Positions 5,978 through 13,987 of a stretch of 17,709 nucleotides of DNA are shown in pieces. The stretch is taken from contig CAUJIL010000051.1 in the NCBI GenBank assembly GCA_963204845.1, positions 1-17,709 of the forward strand, read 5' to 3'. The position numbers and the translations under genes were made by a program. The stretch comes from Pseudomonadota bacterium. Lineage in GTDB: Bacteria > Pseudomonadota > Gammaproteobacteria > Pseudomonadales > UBA5518. The notes under the pieces were generated by a model. It was not told the origin of the DNA, ran no database searches, and saw nothing but the letters and a program-made list of their open reading frames with translations. Every line of letters begins with the position of its first letter. Position 1 is the stretch's first letter.

Positions 5978-7381
5978 ATGAAACGCATCCGGATGTTCGC
6001 GGCGCTGGCCCTGGTGGCGACGTTCGCACTGGGCGCGCTGGCACGCGCGGCCGAACTGCCCGATTTCACGTCCATCGTCGAGCGCAATTCGGGCGCCGTG
6101 GTGAAGATCCTCAGCACCCAGAAAGCCCCCGGCGTGGCCGGACTGCCGCCGGACATCGATCCGCGCATGCTCGAGCAGATGCCGGAGATCTTCCGCCACC
6201 TGTTCCAGTACCGCGGCCAGCCGCAGCGCGAGCGCCAGTCGATGGGCTCCGGCTTCCTGATGTCGACCGACGGCTACATCCTGACCAACCACCACGTGGT
6301 CGATGGCGCCGATGCGGTGCAGGTGCGCCTGCTCGACCGCCGTGAATTCGACGCCAAGGTCATCGGCAGCGACCGCCGATCCGACATTGCGCTGCTGAAG
6401 ATCGACGCCAAGAACCTGCCGGTGGTCCAGTTCGGCGATGCGGACGAACTGCGGGTCGGCGAGTGGGTGGTCGCGATCGGCTCGCCGTTCGGACTCGACT
6501 ACTCGGTGACCGCCGGCATCGTCAGCGCGCGCGGACGCAGCCTGCCGAGCGAGGACAACGCGAACTACGTGCCGTTCATCCAGACCGACGTCGCGATCAA
6601 CCCGGGTAACTCGGGCGGTCCGCTGTTCAACCTCGCCGGCGAGGTGGTCGGCATCAACTCCCAGATCTACACGCGCAGCGGTGGCTCGATCGGCCTGTCG
6701 TTCGCGATCCCGATCTCGGTGGCGATCAACGTCGCGGACCAGTTGAAGGAATCCGGTCATGTCGTGCGCGGCTGGCTGGGCGTCGGCATCCAGGACGTGG
6801 ACCGGGCGCTGGCCGAGAGCTTCGGACTCGAGAAGCCGGCCGGGGCGCTGATCTCGCACCTCGAGCCCGATGGACCCGCCGAGAAGGCCGGGGTGCGCAT
6901 CGGCGACATCGTGATCGCTTTCGACGGCAAGCCGATCGAGGAGTCGGCCGACCTGCCGCACATCGTCGGGCTGGTCAAGCCGGGGACGCGGGCGCAGATG
7001 CGCGTGATCCGTGACGGCAAGCCGGTGGAGTTGCGCATCACGGTGGGTGAGCTGGCCGACGAGGAGGGCGCCGCGACCGTTGCCGAGGCACCGACCAGCG
7101 GCGGGCGGCTCGGGCTGGTGGTGGAGGACCTCGACGCACGGCAGAAATCGAGCCTGCGCGTCGGCGGCGGCGTGGTGGTGCGCGAGGTGGTCGCTGGCAA
7201 ACCGGGCGAGCGCGCCGGCCTGCTGCCCGGGGATGTGATCACGCAGATCGGTCGCGTCGGCGTGCGCGATGCGGCAATGTTCCGCGACATCGTGACCGAA
7301 CTGCCGGCCGGAACGCACGTGCCGGTGCGCCTGCTGCGCAACGGGCAGGCCGGGTTCGTGGCGATCCGCATCGAGGAGTAG
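5978..7381 (+). CDS. degP: periplasmic serine protease/chaperone of the Do family (DegP/MucD)
   Basis: A trypsin-like periplasmic protease that degrades or holds misfolded envelope proteins; in Pseudomonas its homologue MucD also limits AlgU activation. The 467-residue protein begins with a signal peptide (cleavage near 24, after LARA). The catalytic triad is visible: His106 (LTNHHVV), Asp136 (SDIALLK) and Ser212 (NPGNSGGPL), close to His105/Asp135/Ser210 of E. coli DegP. Two PDZ domains follow, at about 262-352 (from RGWLGVGIQDV) and 375-465 (with GERAGLLPGDVI). A GGAG ribosome-binding site at 5969-5972 precedes the ATG. It lies 36 bases after rseC, so it is probably the last gene of the sigma-E operon. 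The position and length fit MucD best; DegP and MucD are the same family. Confidence 0.95.
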   Translation: MKRIRMFAALALVATFALGALARAAELPDFTSIVERNSGAVVKILSTQKAPGVAGLPPDIDPRMLEQMPEIFRHLFQYRGQPQRERQSMGSGFLMSTDGYILTNHHVVDGADAVQVRLLDRREFDAKVIGSDRRSDIALLKIDAKNLPVVQFGDADELRVGEWVVAIGSPFGLDYSVTAGIVSARGRSLPSEDNANYVPFIQTDVAINPGNSGGPLFNLAGEVVGINSQIYTRSGGSIGLSFAIPISVAINVADQLKESGHVVRGWLGVGIQDVDRALAESFGLEKPAGALISHLEPDGPAEKAGVRIGDIVIAFDGKPIEESADLPHIVGLVKPGTRAQMRVIRDGKPVELRITVGELADEEGAATVAEAPTSGGRLGLVVEDLDARQKSSLRVGGGVVVREVVAGKPGERAGLLPGDVITQIGRVGVRDAAMFRDIVTELPAGTHVPVRLLRNGQAGFVAIRIEE

Positions 7382-7418
7382 CGGGCGGGGGCGGGTCGAG
7401 CTGCGACCGCCGATCGTG

Positions 7419-7424
7419 TAGTAT
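7419..7424 (+). promoter_or_regulatory. weak candidate -10 box for the lepA operon
   Basis: TAGTAT lies in a small AT patch within the 137-base degP-lepA gap and matches the -10 consensus at four of six. There is no recognisable -35 at the right distance. It is listed because it is the only plausible -10 in the gap; transcription would start near 7431 and include the hairpins at 7452-7491. Confidence 0.25.
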
Positions 7425-7451
7425 TGCGCGCTTTTGCGAGGGGCCGTCGGC

Positions 7452-7491
7452 GCCGCCCTGACGTACAGTAGGCGGCCGTCCGGTCCCGGAC
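7452..7491 (+). repeat. two adjacent hairpins in the lepA leader
   Basis: GCCGCCCTG (7452-7460) can pair with CAG plus GGCGGC (7466-7468 and 7471-7476), with a two-base bulge and a five-base loop. Directly after it, GTCCGG (7478-7483) and CCGGAC (7486-7491) form a second perfect inverted repeat. No T-run follows. This could be a leader structure of lepA or a Rho-independent-like stop without its tail; I cannot tell which. Confidence 0.4.
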
Positions 7492-7518
7492 TCCTCACAG
7501 GCACGTGGTACCGCGCGG

Positions 7519-9321
<1,803 letters not shown>

Positions 9322-9333
9322 CGGGTGGGGGAT

Positions 9334-10173
9334 ATGGACATCGATTTTCCGCTGATCCTGGTCTCGCTGACGGCGCTCGCGCTGGCGCTCTGGGCGCTGG
9401 ACGCCGCGCTGTGGCGTCCGCGCCGGAAGCGCCGCGAGGCGGAGCTGCGCGCGCGCCATCCGGCCTGGGACCAGCCCGGCAGCGCCGATGCAATCGCCTA
9501 CGCCGCCGCGGCCGGGGCGGCGACGCGCGTGCCGGTGGCGGTGGAGTATGCACGCTCGTTCCTGCCGGTATTGCTGATCGTGCTGGTGCTGCGCAGCTTC
9601 CTCGTCGAGCCGTTCCAGATCCCCTCGTCGTCGATGGTGCCGACACTGCTGATCGGTGACTACATCCTCGTGAACAAGTTCGCCTACGGGATCCGCCTGC
9701 CGGTGCTGAACACGAAGGTGATCGACATCGGCGAGCCGCGGCGCGGCGACGTGATGGTGTTCTTTCCGCCGAACGACCGCCGCTACTTCATCAAGCGCGT
9801 GATCGGGTTGCCGGGCGACCGCATCAGCTATCGCGACAAGGTGCTGTACGTGAACGGCGAGGAGGTGCGGCAGACGCTGATCGCCCAGTTGCCACCGTTG
9901 GCGCCGACCTACCAGATCCTGGAGGAAAACCTCGCGGGCGTCACCCACGTGGTGCGCAAGGACCTGCGCCGGCAGATCCCGGACGACTTCGAGATCACGG
10001 TGTCGGCCGGCCACTATTTCATGATGGGCGACAACCGCGACAACAGCAGTGACAGCCGCGTATGGGGCGAGGTGCCGGAACGCAACATCGTCGGCAACGC
10101 CTTCGCGATCTGGATGCACTGGGAGGGACTGCTGAGCCTGCCGAGCTTCGCGCGCATGGGCGCGATCCAGTGA
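9334..10173 (+). CDS. lepB: signal peptidase I (LepB)
   Basis: LepB is the inner-membrane Ser/Lys peptidase that removes signal peptides from Sec and Tat exported proteins. From the ATG at 9334 the protein has 279 residues. Two N-terminal hydrophobic segments lie at about 6-24 and 70-87, separated by a basic cytoplasmic stretch (RPRRKRREAELRARH). The nucleophile is Ser100 in PSSSM-PTL and the general base is Lys154 in YFIKRVIGLPGD. The later MMGDNRDNSSDSR box is the fourth conserved family motif. The ATG is preceded by GGTGGGG, which works as its ribosome-binding site; an in-frame GTG at 9325 lies inside that site and is less likely. It is downstream of lepA, likely in the same transcript. 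Confidence 0.96.
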   Translation: MDIDFPLILVSLTALALALWALDAALWRPRRKRREAELRARHPAWDQPGSADAIAYAAAAGAATRVPVAVEYARSFLPVLLIVLVLRSFLVEPFQIPSSSMVPTLLIGDYILVNKFAYGIRLPVLNTKVIDIGEPRRGDVMVFFPPNDRRYFIKRVIGLPGDRISYRDKVLYVNGEEVRQTLIAQLPPLAPTYQILEENLAGVTHVVRKDLRRQIPDDFEITVSAGHYFMMGDNRDNSSDSRVWGEVPERNIVGNAFAIWMHWEGLLSLPSFARMGAIQ

Positions 10174-10222
10174 CTGCGGCTACACTTCTGCCGTCATGTT
10201 CGAGCAGCGGAGGACAGGTCCG

Positions 10223-10636
10223 ATGAACAGTTCCGGCAGGCGGCGCCAGGCGGGATACACGATCTGGCAGTGGATGGTGATAGTGCTCGTGGTCGGGTTC
10301 TTCCTGACCGTCGGTTTCAGCATCGGGCCGCTGTACATCACGAACTACTCGGTGCAGGCGACGGTGAAATCGCTGCAGAACGAGCCCGAACTCGCCGTGA
10401 AGTCGGTGCACGAGATCCGTTCGGCGGTCGAGCGCAAGTTCGACGTGAACCAGATCGAGGTGATCCAGGCGGTGTGCCGTGACAAGAAGAAGGCGTGCAT
10501 GAAGGTCGCGAAGACCAAGACGCACGTGGTCATCGATGCCAACTACGAAGCGCGCACGCACGTGATGGCCAACGTCGATGCGGTGGTGGTGTTCGGCGAC
10601 AACCGCGTGGAGATCCCGATTCCCGGTGCCCCCTGA
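10223..10636 (+). CDS. DUF4845 single-pass membrane protein of the lepB-rnc interval
   Basis: A protein of unknown function commonly found between lepB and rnc in gammaproteobacteria. The 137-residue product has a short basic N-terminus (SSGRRRQAG), one hydrophobic segment at about residues 17-37, and a soluble domain of about 100 residues. That domain holds mixed charged helix and strand sequence ending in VVVFGDNRVEIPIPG. The N-terminus, QAG-YTIWQWMVIVLVV, resembles a type IV prepilin leader, though the usual Glu at +5 is Gln. The ATG at 10223 follows a good GGAGGA site (10209-10214). An in-frame ATG at 10196 would add nine residues but lacks such a site. The family call rests on position, size and the N-terminal pattern. 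Confidence 0.8.
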   Translation: MNSSGRRRQAGYTIWQWMVIVLVVGFFLTVGFSIGPLYITNYSVQATVKSLQNEPELAVKSVHEIRSAVERKFDVNQIEVIQAVCRDKKKACMKVAKTKTHVVIDANYEARTHVMANVDAVVVFGDNRVEIPIPGAP

Positions 10637-11324
10637 GTACGACCCCGAAATCGTCCGGATCGAGGCCCGCTGCGGGCACGCCTTCGCGCGCCGCGAACTG
10701 CTGGCGACCGCGCTGACGCACGCCAGCGCCGGACCCGACAACAACGAGCGGCTGGAATTCCTCGGTGACGCGCTGCTCGATCTGGCGATCGCTGCGGAAC
10801 TCTACGCGCGCTTCCCGCAGCTGCGCGAAGGCCAGCTGCACCGGCTGCGCGCCAGCCTGGTGCGCGGCGAGACGCTGGCCGCGATCGGCCGCGAACTCGG
10901 CATCGGCGCGGCGCTGCGCCTCGGAGCCGGCGAGGCGGCCAGCGGTGGCCGTGACCGGGATTCGAACCTGGCCGATGCGGTCGAGGCGCTGCTCGGGGCG
11001 GTGCTGCTCGATGCCGGGGCCGACGCCGCGCTGGCGACGGCGCGCGCGTGGTTCGCGGCGCGCCTCGAACGCCTCGAGCCCGGCGTTTCGCTCAAGGACC
11101 CGAAGACCGAACTGCAGGAGTTCCTGCAGGCGCGCCGGCAGCCGCTGCCGCGCTACGAACTGCTCGGGCCGGCGCCGGTGGCCGGCGGCGCCTTCCGGGT
11201 GTTGTGCCACGTGCACGGCTTCGATCAGCCCGCGCCCGGAGAAGGGCGCACCCGGCGCATCGCCGAGCAACAGGCGGCGGCTGCCGCGTTGAGCCGTCTG
11301 CAGGCCGGCGGAGGTCAGTGCTGA
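10626..11324 (+). CDS. rnc: ribonuclease III
   Basis: RNase III cleaves double-stranded RNA, including the rRNA precursor and many mRNAs. From a GTG at 10626 the protein has 232 residues. The signature NNERLEFLGDALLD provides the metal-binding and catalytic residues Glu41, Glu44 and Asp48; DAVEALLGA gives Asp117 and Glu120, corresponding to E. coli Asp114 and Glu117. A double-stranded-RNA-binding domain follows from about residue 160 (DPKTELQEFLQ) to the end, with RIAEQQAAAAAL in its last helix. The GTG overlaps the upstream gene by 11 bases; a GGAG at 10609-10612 is 13 bases away, rather far. The frame stays open upstream, but no family sequence is found there. It is coupled to era by TGATG. 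Confidence 0.95.
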   Translation: MPPEYDPEIVRIEARCGHAFARRELLATALTHASAGPDNNERLEFLGDALLDLAIAAELYARFPQLREGQLHRLRASLVRGETLAAIGRELGIGAALRLGAGEAASGGRDRDSNLADAVEALLGAVLLDAGADAALATARAWFAARLERLEPGVSLKDPKTELQEFLQARRQPLPRYELLGPAPVAGGAFRVLCHVHGFDQPAPGEGRTRRIAEQQAAAAALSRLQAGGGQC

Positions 11325-12220
11325 TGGGTGTTTCACGTTGCGGCATGGTGGCGATCGTCGGTCGCCCGAACGTCGGCAAGTCGACCCTGCTGAACCATCT
11401 GCTCGGGCAGAAGATCAGCATCACCTCGCGCAAGCCGCAGACCACGCGCCACCGCATCCTCGGCGTGGCCACGCGCGAGGAGGTGCAGATCGTCTACGTC
11501 GATACGCCGGGGTTGCATCGCGGCGAGGGCAAGGCGCTCAACCGCGTGATGAACCGCGCGGCGCTCGCCGCGATGCGCGACGTCGATGCGGTGCTGTTCG
11601 TGGTCGACCGCCTGGCGTGGACCGAGGGCGACGAGCAGGCGCTGGAGGCGGTGCGCCGCGCACGCAAGCCGACGCTGCTGGTCATCAACAAGACCGACCG
11701 GCTGGAGGACCGCGCGGCGCTGCTGCCGCACATCGAGCTGCTCCGCGGCAAGCACGACTTCGCTGCGATCGTCCCGGTCTCGGCGCTGCGGGGCAGCAAT
11801 CTGGACGCGCTGGAGCGCGAGATCGGCGCGCTGCTGCCGATGGCGGAGCACCTGTTCCCGGAGGACCAGGTGACCGACCGCAGCGAGCGCTTCATGGTCG
11901 CCGAGATCGTCCGCGAGAAGCTGGTGCGCCAGCTCGGCGAGGAACTGCCGTATGCCAGCGCGGTACAGATCGAGGAGTTCCGGGTCGAGCGTGAGGTGGT
12001 GCACATCGCCGCGCTGATCCTGGTCGACAAGCCGGGCCAGAAGGCGATCGTGATCGGACAGGGCGGAGCGCGGCTGAAGCGCGTGGGCGTCGAGGCGCGC
12101 GCCGACATCGAACGCCTGCTCGGCGCGAAGGTGATGCTGCGCCTGTGGGTCAAGGTGCGCAGCGGCTGGGCCGACGACGAGCGCGCGCTCGCCAGCCTCG
12201 GCTACCAGGAAGAAGGCTGA
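11324..12220 (+). CDS. era: GTPase Era, 30S ribosome maturation
   Basis: Era is an essential GTPase that binds the 3' end of 16S rRNA through its KH domain and takes part in 30S assembly. The 298-residue protein shows GRPNVGKST at 13-21 (G1), DTPG at 60-63 (G3) and NKTD at 122-125 (G4). KPQTTRHRI at 37-45 is the Era-type switch I. The C-terminal KH domain (about 220-290) contains AIVIGQGGARLKRVG, with the GxxG RNA-binding loop. The ATG at 11324 shares a base with the rnc stop, and a strong GGAGG lies at 11310-11314. rnc-era coupling is conserved, both proteins acting in 16S rRNA maturation. Confidence 0.97.
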   Translation: MGVSRCGMVAIVGRPNVGKSTLLNHLLGQKISITSRKPQTTRHRILGVATREEVQIVYVDTPGLHRGEGKALNRVMNRAALAAMRDVDAVLFVVDRLAWTEGDEQALEAVRRARKPTLLVINKTDRLEDRAALLPHIELLRGKHDFAAIVPVSALRGSNLDALEREIGALLPMAEHLFPEDQVTDRSERFMVAEIVREKLVRQLGEELPYASAVQIEEFRVEREVVHIAALILVDKPGQKAIVIGQGGARLKRVGVEARADIERLLGAKVMLRLWVKVRSGWADDERALASLGYQEEG

Positions 12221-12245
12221 ACGCCGCCGGCCGCGCGAGACGAGC

Positions 12246-12974
12246 ATGACGGGAACGCGCATCGATCACCAGCCGGCCTTCGTGCTGCACCGGCGCGCAT
12301 ACCGCGAAAGCAGTTTCCTCCTCGAACTCCTGACCCGTGATTGCGGTCGCGTGGCCGCGGTCGCGCGCGGCGTGCGCGGATCCCGCCGTGGCGCCGCGGC
12401 GGCCTGCCAGCCGTTGCAGCCGCTGCTGGTTGCGTGGTCGGGGCGCACCGAACTGAAGACACTGGGCACGGCCGAGGCCGCCGCGGGCGCGTTCCTGCTG
12501 GCCGGCGAACGGCTCTACAGCGCGCTCTACGTCAACGAACTGCTGCTGCGGCTGCTGCCGCCGCAGGATCCGCATCCGGCGCTGTTCGAGGCCTACGTCG
12601 CGCTGCTCGCGGAGCTCGCGGGCGGGGAGGCGCTGGAGCCGCCTCTGCGGCGCTTCGAACTGCGGTTGTTGCGCGAGCTCGGCTACGGCATCGCGCTCGA
12701 CTACGACACGGTCACCGGCGGCGTGCTCGAACCGGCCGCGCAGTACGTGTTCGATCCCGCCGGCGGTTTCCGCCGTGCGGATCCCGCCGCGCCGGCGCCG
12801 GCGTTTCCCGGCCACGTACTCGCGGCGATCGCGCGCGAGGACTTCTCCGACCCCGTCACCCGCCGCCACGCCAAGCGTTTGCTGCGCGCTGCGCTGACCG
12901 AACTGCTGGGTCCGCGGCCCCTGCTGAGTCGCAGCTATTTCGCGGCGCGCCCGTCGGCCGACGCCGGGGAGTGA
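12246..12974 (+). CDS. recO: DNA repair protein RecO
   Basis: RecO, with RecR, loads RecA onto SSB-coated single-stranded DNA in the RecFOR gap-repair pathway. The 242-residue protein begins with the OB-fold pattern QPAFVLHRRAYRESSFLLELLTRDCGRVAAVARGVRG at about residues 9-45. The helical C-terminal domain starts near 90 (AGERLYSALYVNELLLRLLPPQDPHPALFE), with LRRFELRLLRELGYG following. As in many gammaproteobacterial RecO proteins, the four-cysteine zinc site is absent. The ATG is 25 bases after era. The gene normally next, pdxJ, is missing here; cysM follows. Confidence 0.94.
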   Translation: MTGTRIDHQPAFVLHRRAYRESSFLLELLTRDCGRVAAVARGVRGSRRGAAAACQPLQPLLVAWSGRTELKTLGTAEAAAGAFLLAGERLYSALYVNELLLRLLPPQDPHPALFEAYVALLAELAGGEALEPPLRRFELRLLRELGYGIALDYDTVTGGVLEPAAQYVFDPAGGFRRADPAAPAPAFPGHVLAAIAREDFSDPVTRRHAKRLLRAALTELLGPRPLLSRSYFAARPSADAGE

Positions 12975-12996
12975 CCCGTTCGGGGGCCGGCCCGCG

Positions 12997-13002
12997 TATC
13001 AT
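12997..13002 (+). promoter_or_regulatory. candidate -10 box upstream of cysM
   Basis: TATCAT matches the -10 consensus at five of six in the short recO-cysM gap. No -35 fits at 16-18 bases; GTGACC at 12971-12976 is 20 bases away. A perfect palindrome GGGCCGGCCC (12984-12993) lies just upstream. If used, transcription would start near 13008 and serve cysM-relA-mazG. Confidence 0.35.
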
Positions 13003-13031
13003 GCGCCGTGAGAGAGGCGGCGAGTCCGGAT

Positions 13032-13979
13032 ATGAGCGCTCTACAACCGAACCCCTCCGCGGCGGCCAGCGAGGCGATGCCGACCGCCGATTTCCTCACC
13101 ATCGAGGCCACGGCCGGCGATACGCCGCTGGTATGCCTGCAGCGCATGCGCGCCGGCGAGGGCAACACGGTCCTGCTGAAACTCGAAGGCAACAATCCGG
13201 CCGGCTCGGTGAAGGACCGGCCGGCGCTGTCGATGATCCGCGGCGCCGAGGAGCGTGGCGAGATCCGTCCCGGTGACACGCTGATCGAGGCGACCAGCGG
13301 CAACACCGGCATCGCGCTCGCGATGGCGGCGGCGATCCGCGGCTACCGGCTGGTGCTGATCATGCCGGAGCACATGAGCGAGGAGCGGCGGCAGGTGATG
13401 CGCGCCTTCGGCGCCGAGCTGATCGACGTGCCGCGTGCCGGCGGCATGGAGGCCGCGCGCGACCTGGCGCTGCGCCTGCAGTCCGAGGGCCGCGGTCGCG
13501 TGCTCGACCAGTTCGCCAATCCCGACAACCCGCTGGCGCACTACCGTGGCACGGGGCCGGAGATCTGGCGCCAGACGCAGGGTCGGATCACGCATTTCGT
13601 CTCGTCGATGGGCACCACCGGAACGATCATGGGCGTGTCGCGCTATTTGAAGGAGCGCGATCCATCGGTCCGGGTGATCGGGCTGCAGCCGGCCGATGGC
13701 GCCAGCATTCCCGGGATCCGTCGCTGGCCGCCGGCGTACCGTCCGCGCATCTACGAGCCAGGGCGTGTCGACGAGGTGCTCGATATCACGCAGCAGGAGG
13801 CCGAGGCGACGATGCGCGAACTGGCGTCCCGCGAGGGAATACTCTGCGGCGTGTCCTCGGGCGGGGCAGTGGCCGGTGCGCTGCGCATTGCGGCGGGCAC
13901 ACGCGGCGCGGTGATCGTCGCGATCGTCTGCGACCGCGGCGACCGCTACCTCTCCACCGGCGTGTTCGACGCGCGCTGA
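13032..13979 (+). CDS. cysM: cysteine synthase B (O-acetylserine sulfhydrylase, CysM)
   Basis: CysM is a PLP enzyme that makes cysteine from O-acetylserine with sulfide, and can use thiosulfate to give S-sulfocysteine. The CysM-type active-site box EGNNPAGSVKDRPALSM holds the PLP lysine, Lys61 from the ATG at 13032. CysK would read NPSFSVKCR there. TSGNTG (89-94) binds the substrate carboxylate and GTTGT is the phosphate-binding loop. The length is 315 residues (303 in E. coli). Possible starts in frame are a GTG at 13008 and ATGs at 13032 and 13077; the family begins near 13077 (FLTIEATAGDTPLV). The ATG at 13032 is chosen on its nearby GAG. It precedes relA by only 8 bases. Confidence 0.95.
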   Translation: MSALQPNPSAAASEAMPTADFLTIEATAGDTPLVCLQRMRAGEGNTVLLKLEGNNPAGSVKDRPALSMIRGAEERGEIRPGDTLIEATSGNTGIALAMAAAIRGYRLVLIMPEHMSEERRQVMRAFGAELIDVPRAGGMEAARDLALRLQSEGRGRVLDQFANPDNPLAHYRGTGPEIWRQTQGRITHFVSSMGTTGTIMGVSRYLKERDPSVRVIGLQPADGASIPGIRRWPPAYRPRIYEPGRVDEVLDITQQEAEATMRELASREGILCGVSSGGAVAGALRIAAGTRGAVIVAIVCDRGDRYLSTGVFDAR

Positions 13980-13987
13980 GTCCGCCG

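Noticed and set aside
7394..7408. GGTCG-loop-CGACC hairpin after degP as an intrinsic terminator
   Set aside because: Only a five-base stem, with a mismatch below it and no adjacent T-tract.
5282..7504. Long open frame of 740 codons on the minus strand opposite rseB, rseC and degP
   Set aside because: It is a shadow in GC-rich DNA: His/Arg/Asp-rich, with no recognisable domain, opposite firmly identified genes.
12984..12993. Perfect palindrome GGGCCGGCCC between recO and cysM as a terminator
   Set aside because: There is no loop and no T-run; such palindromes are expected by chance in DNA of this composition.
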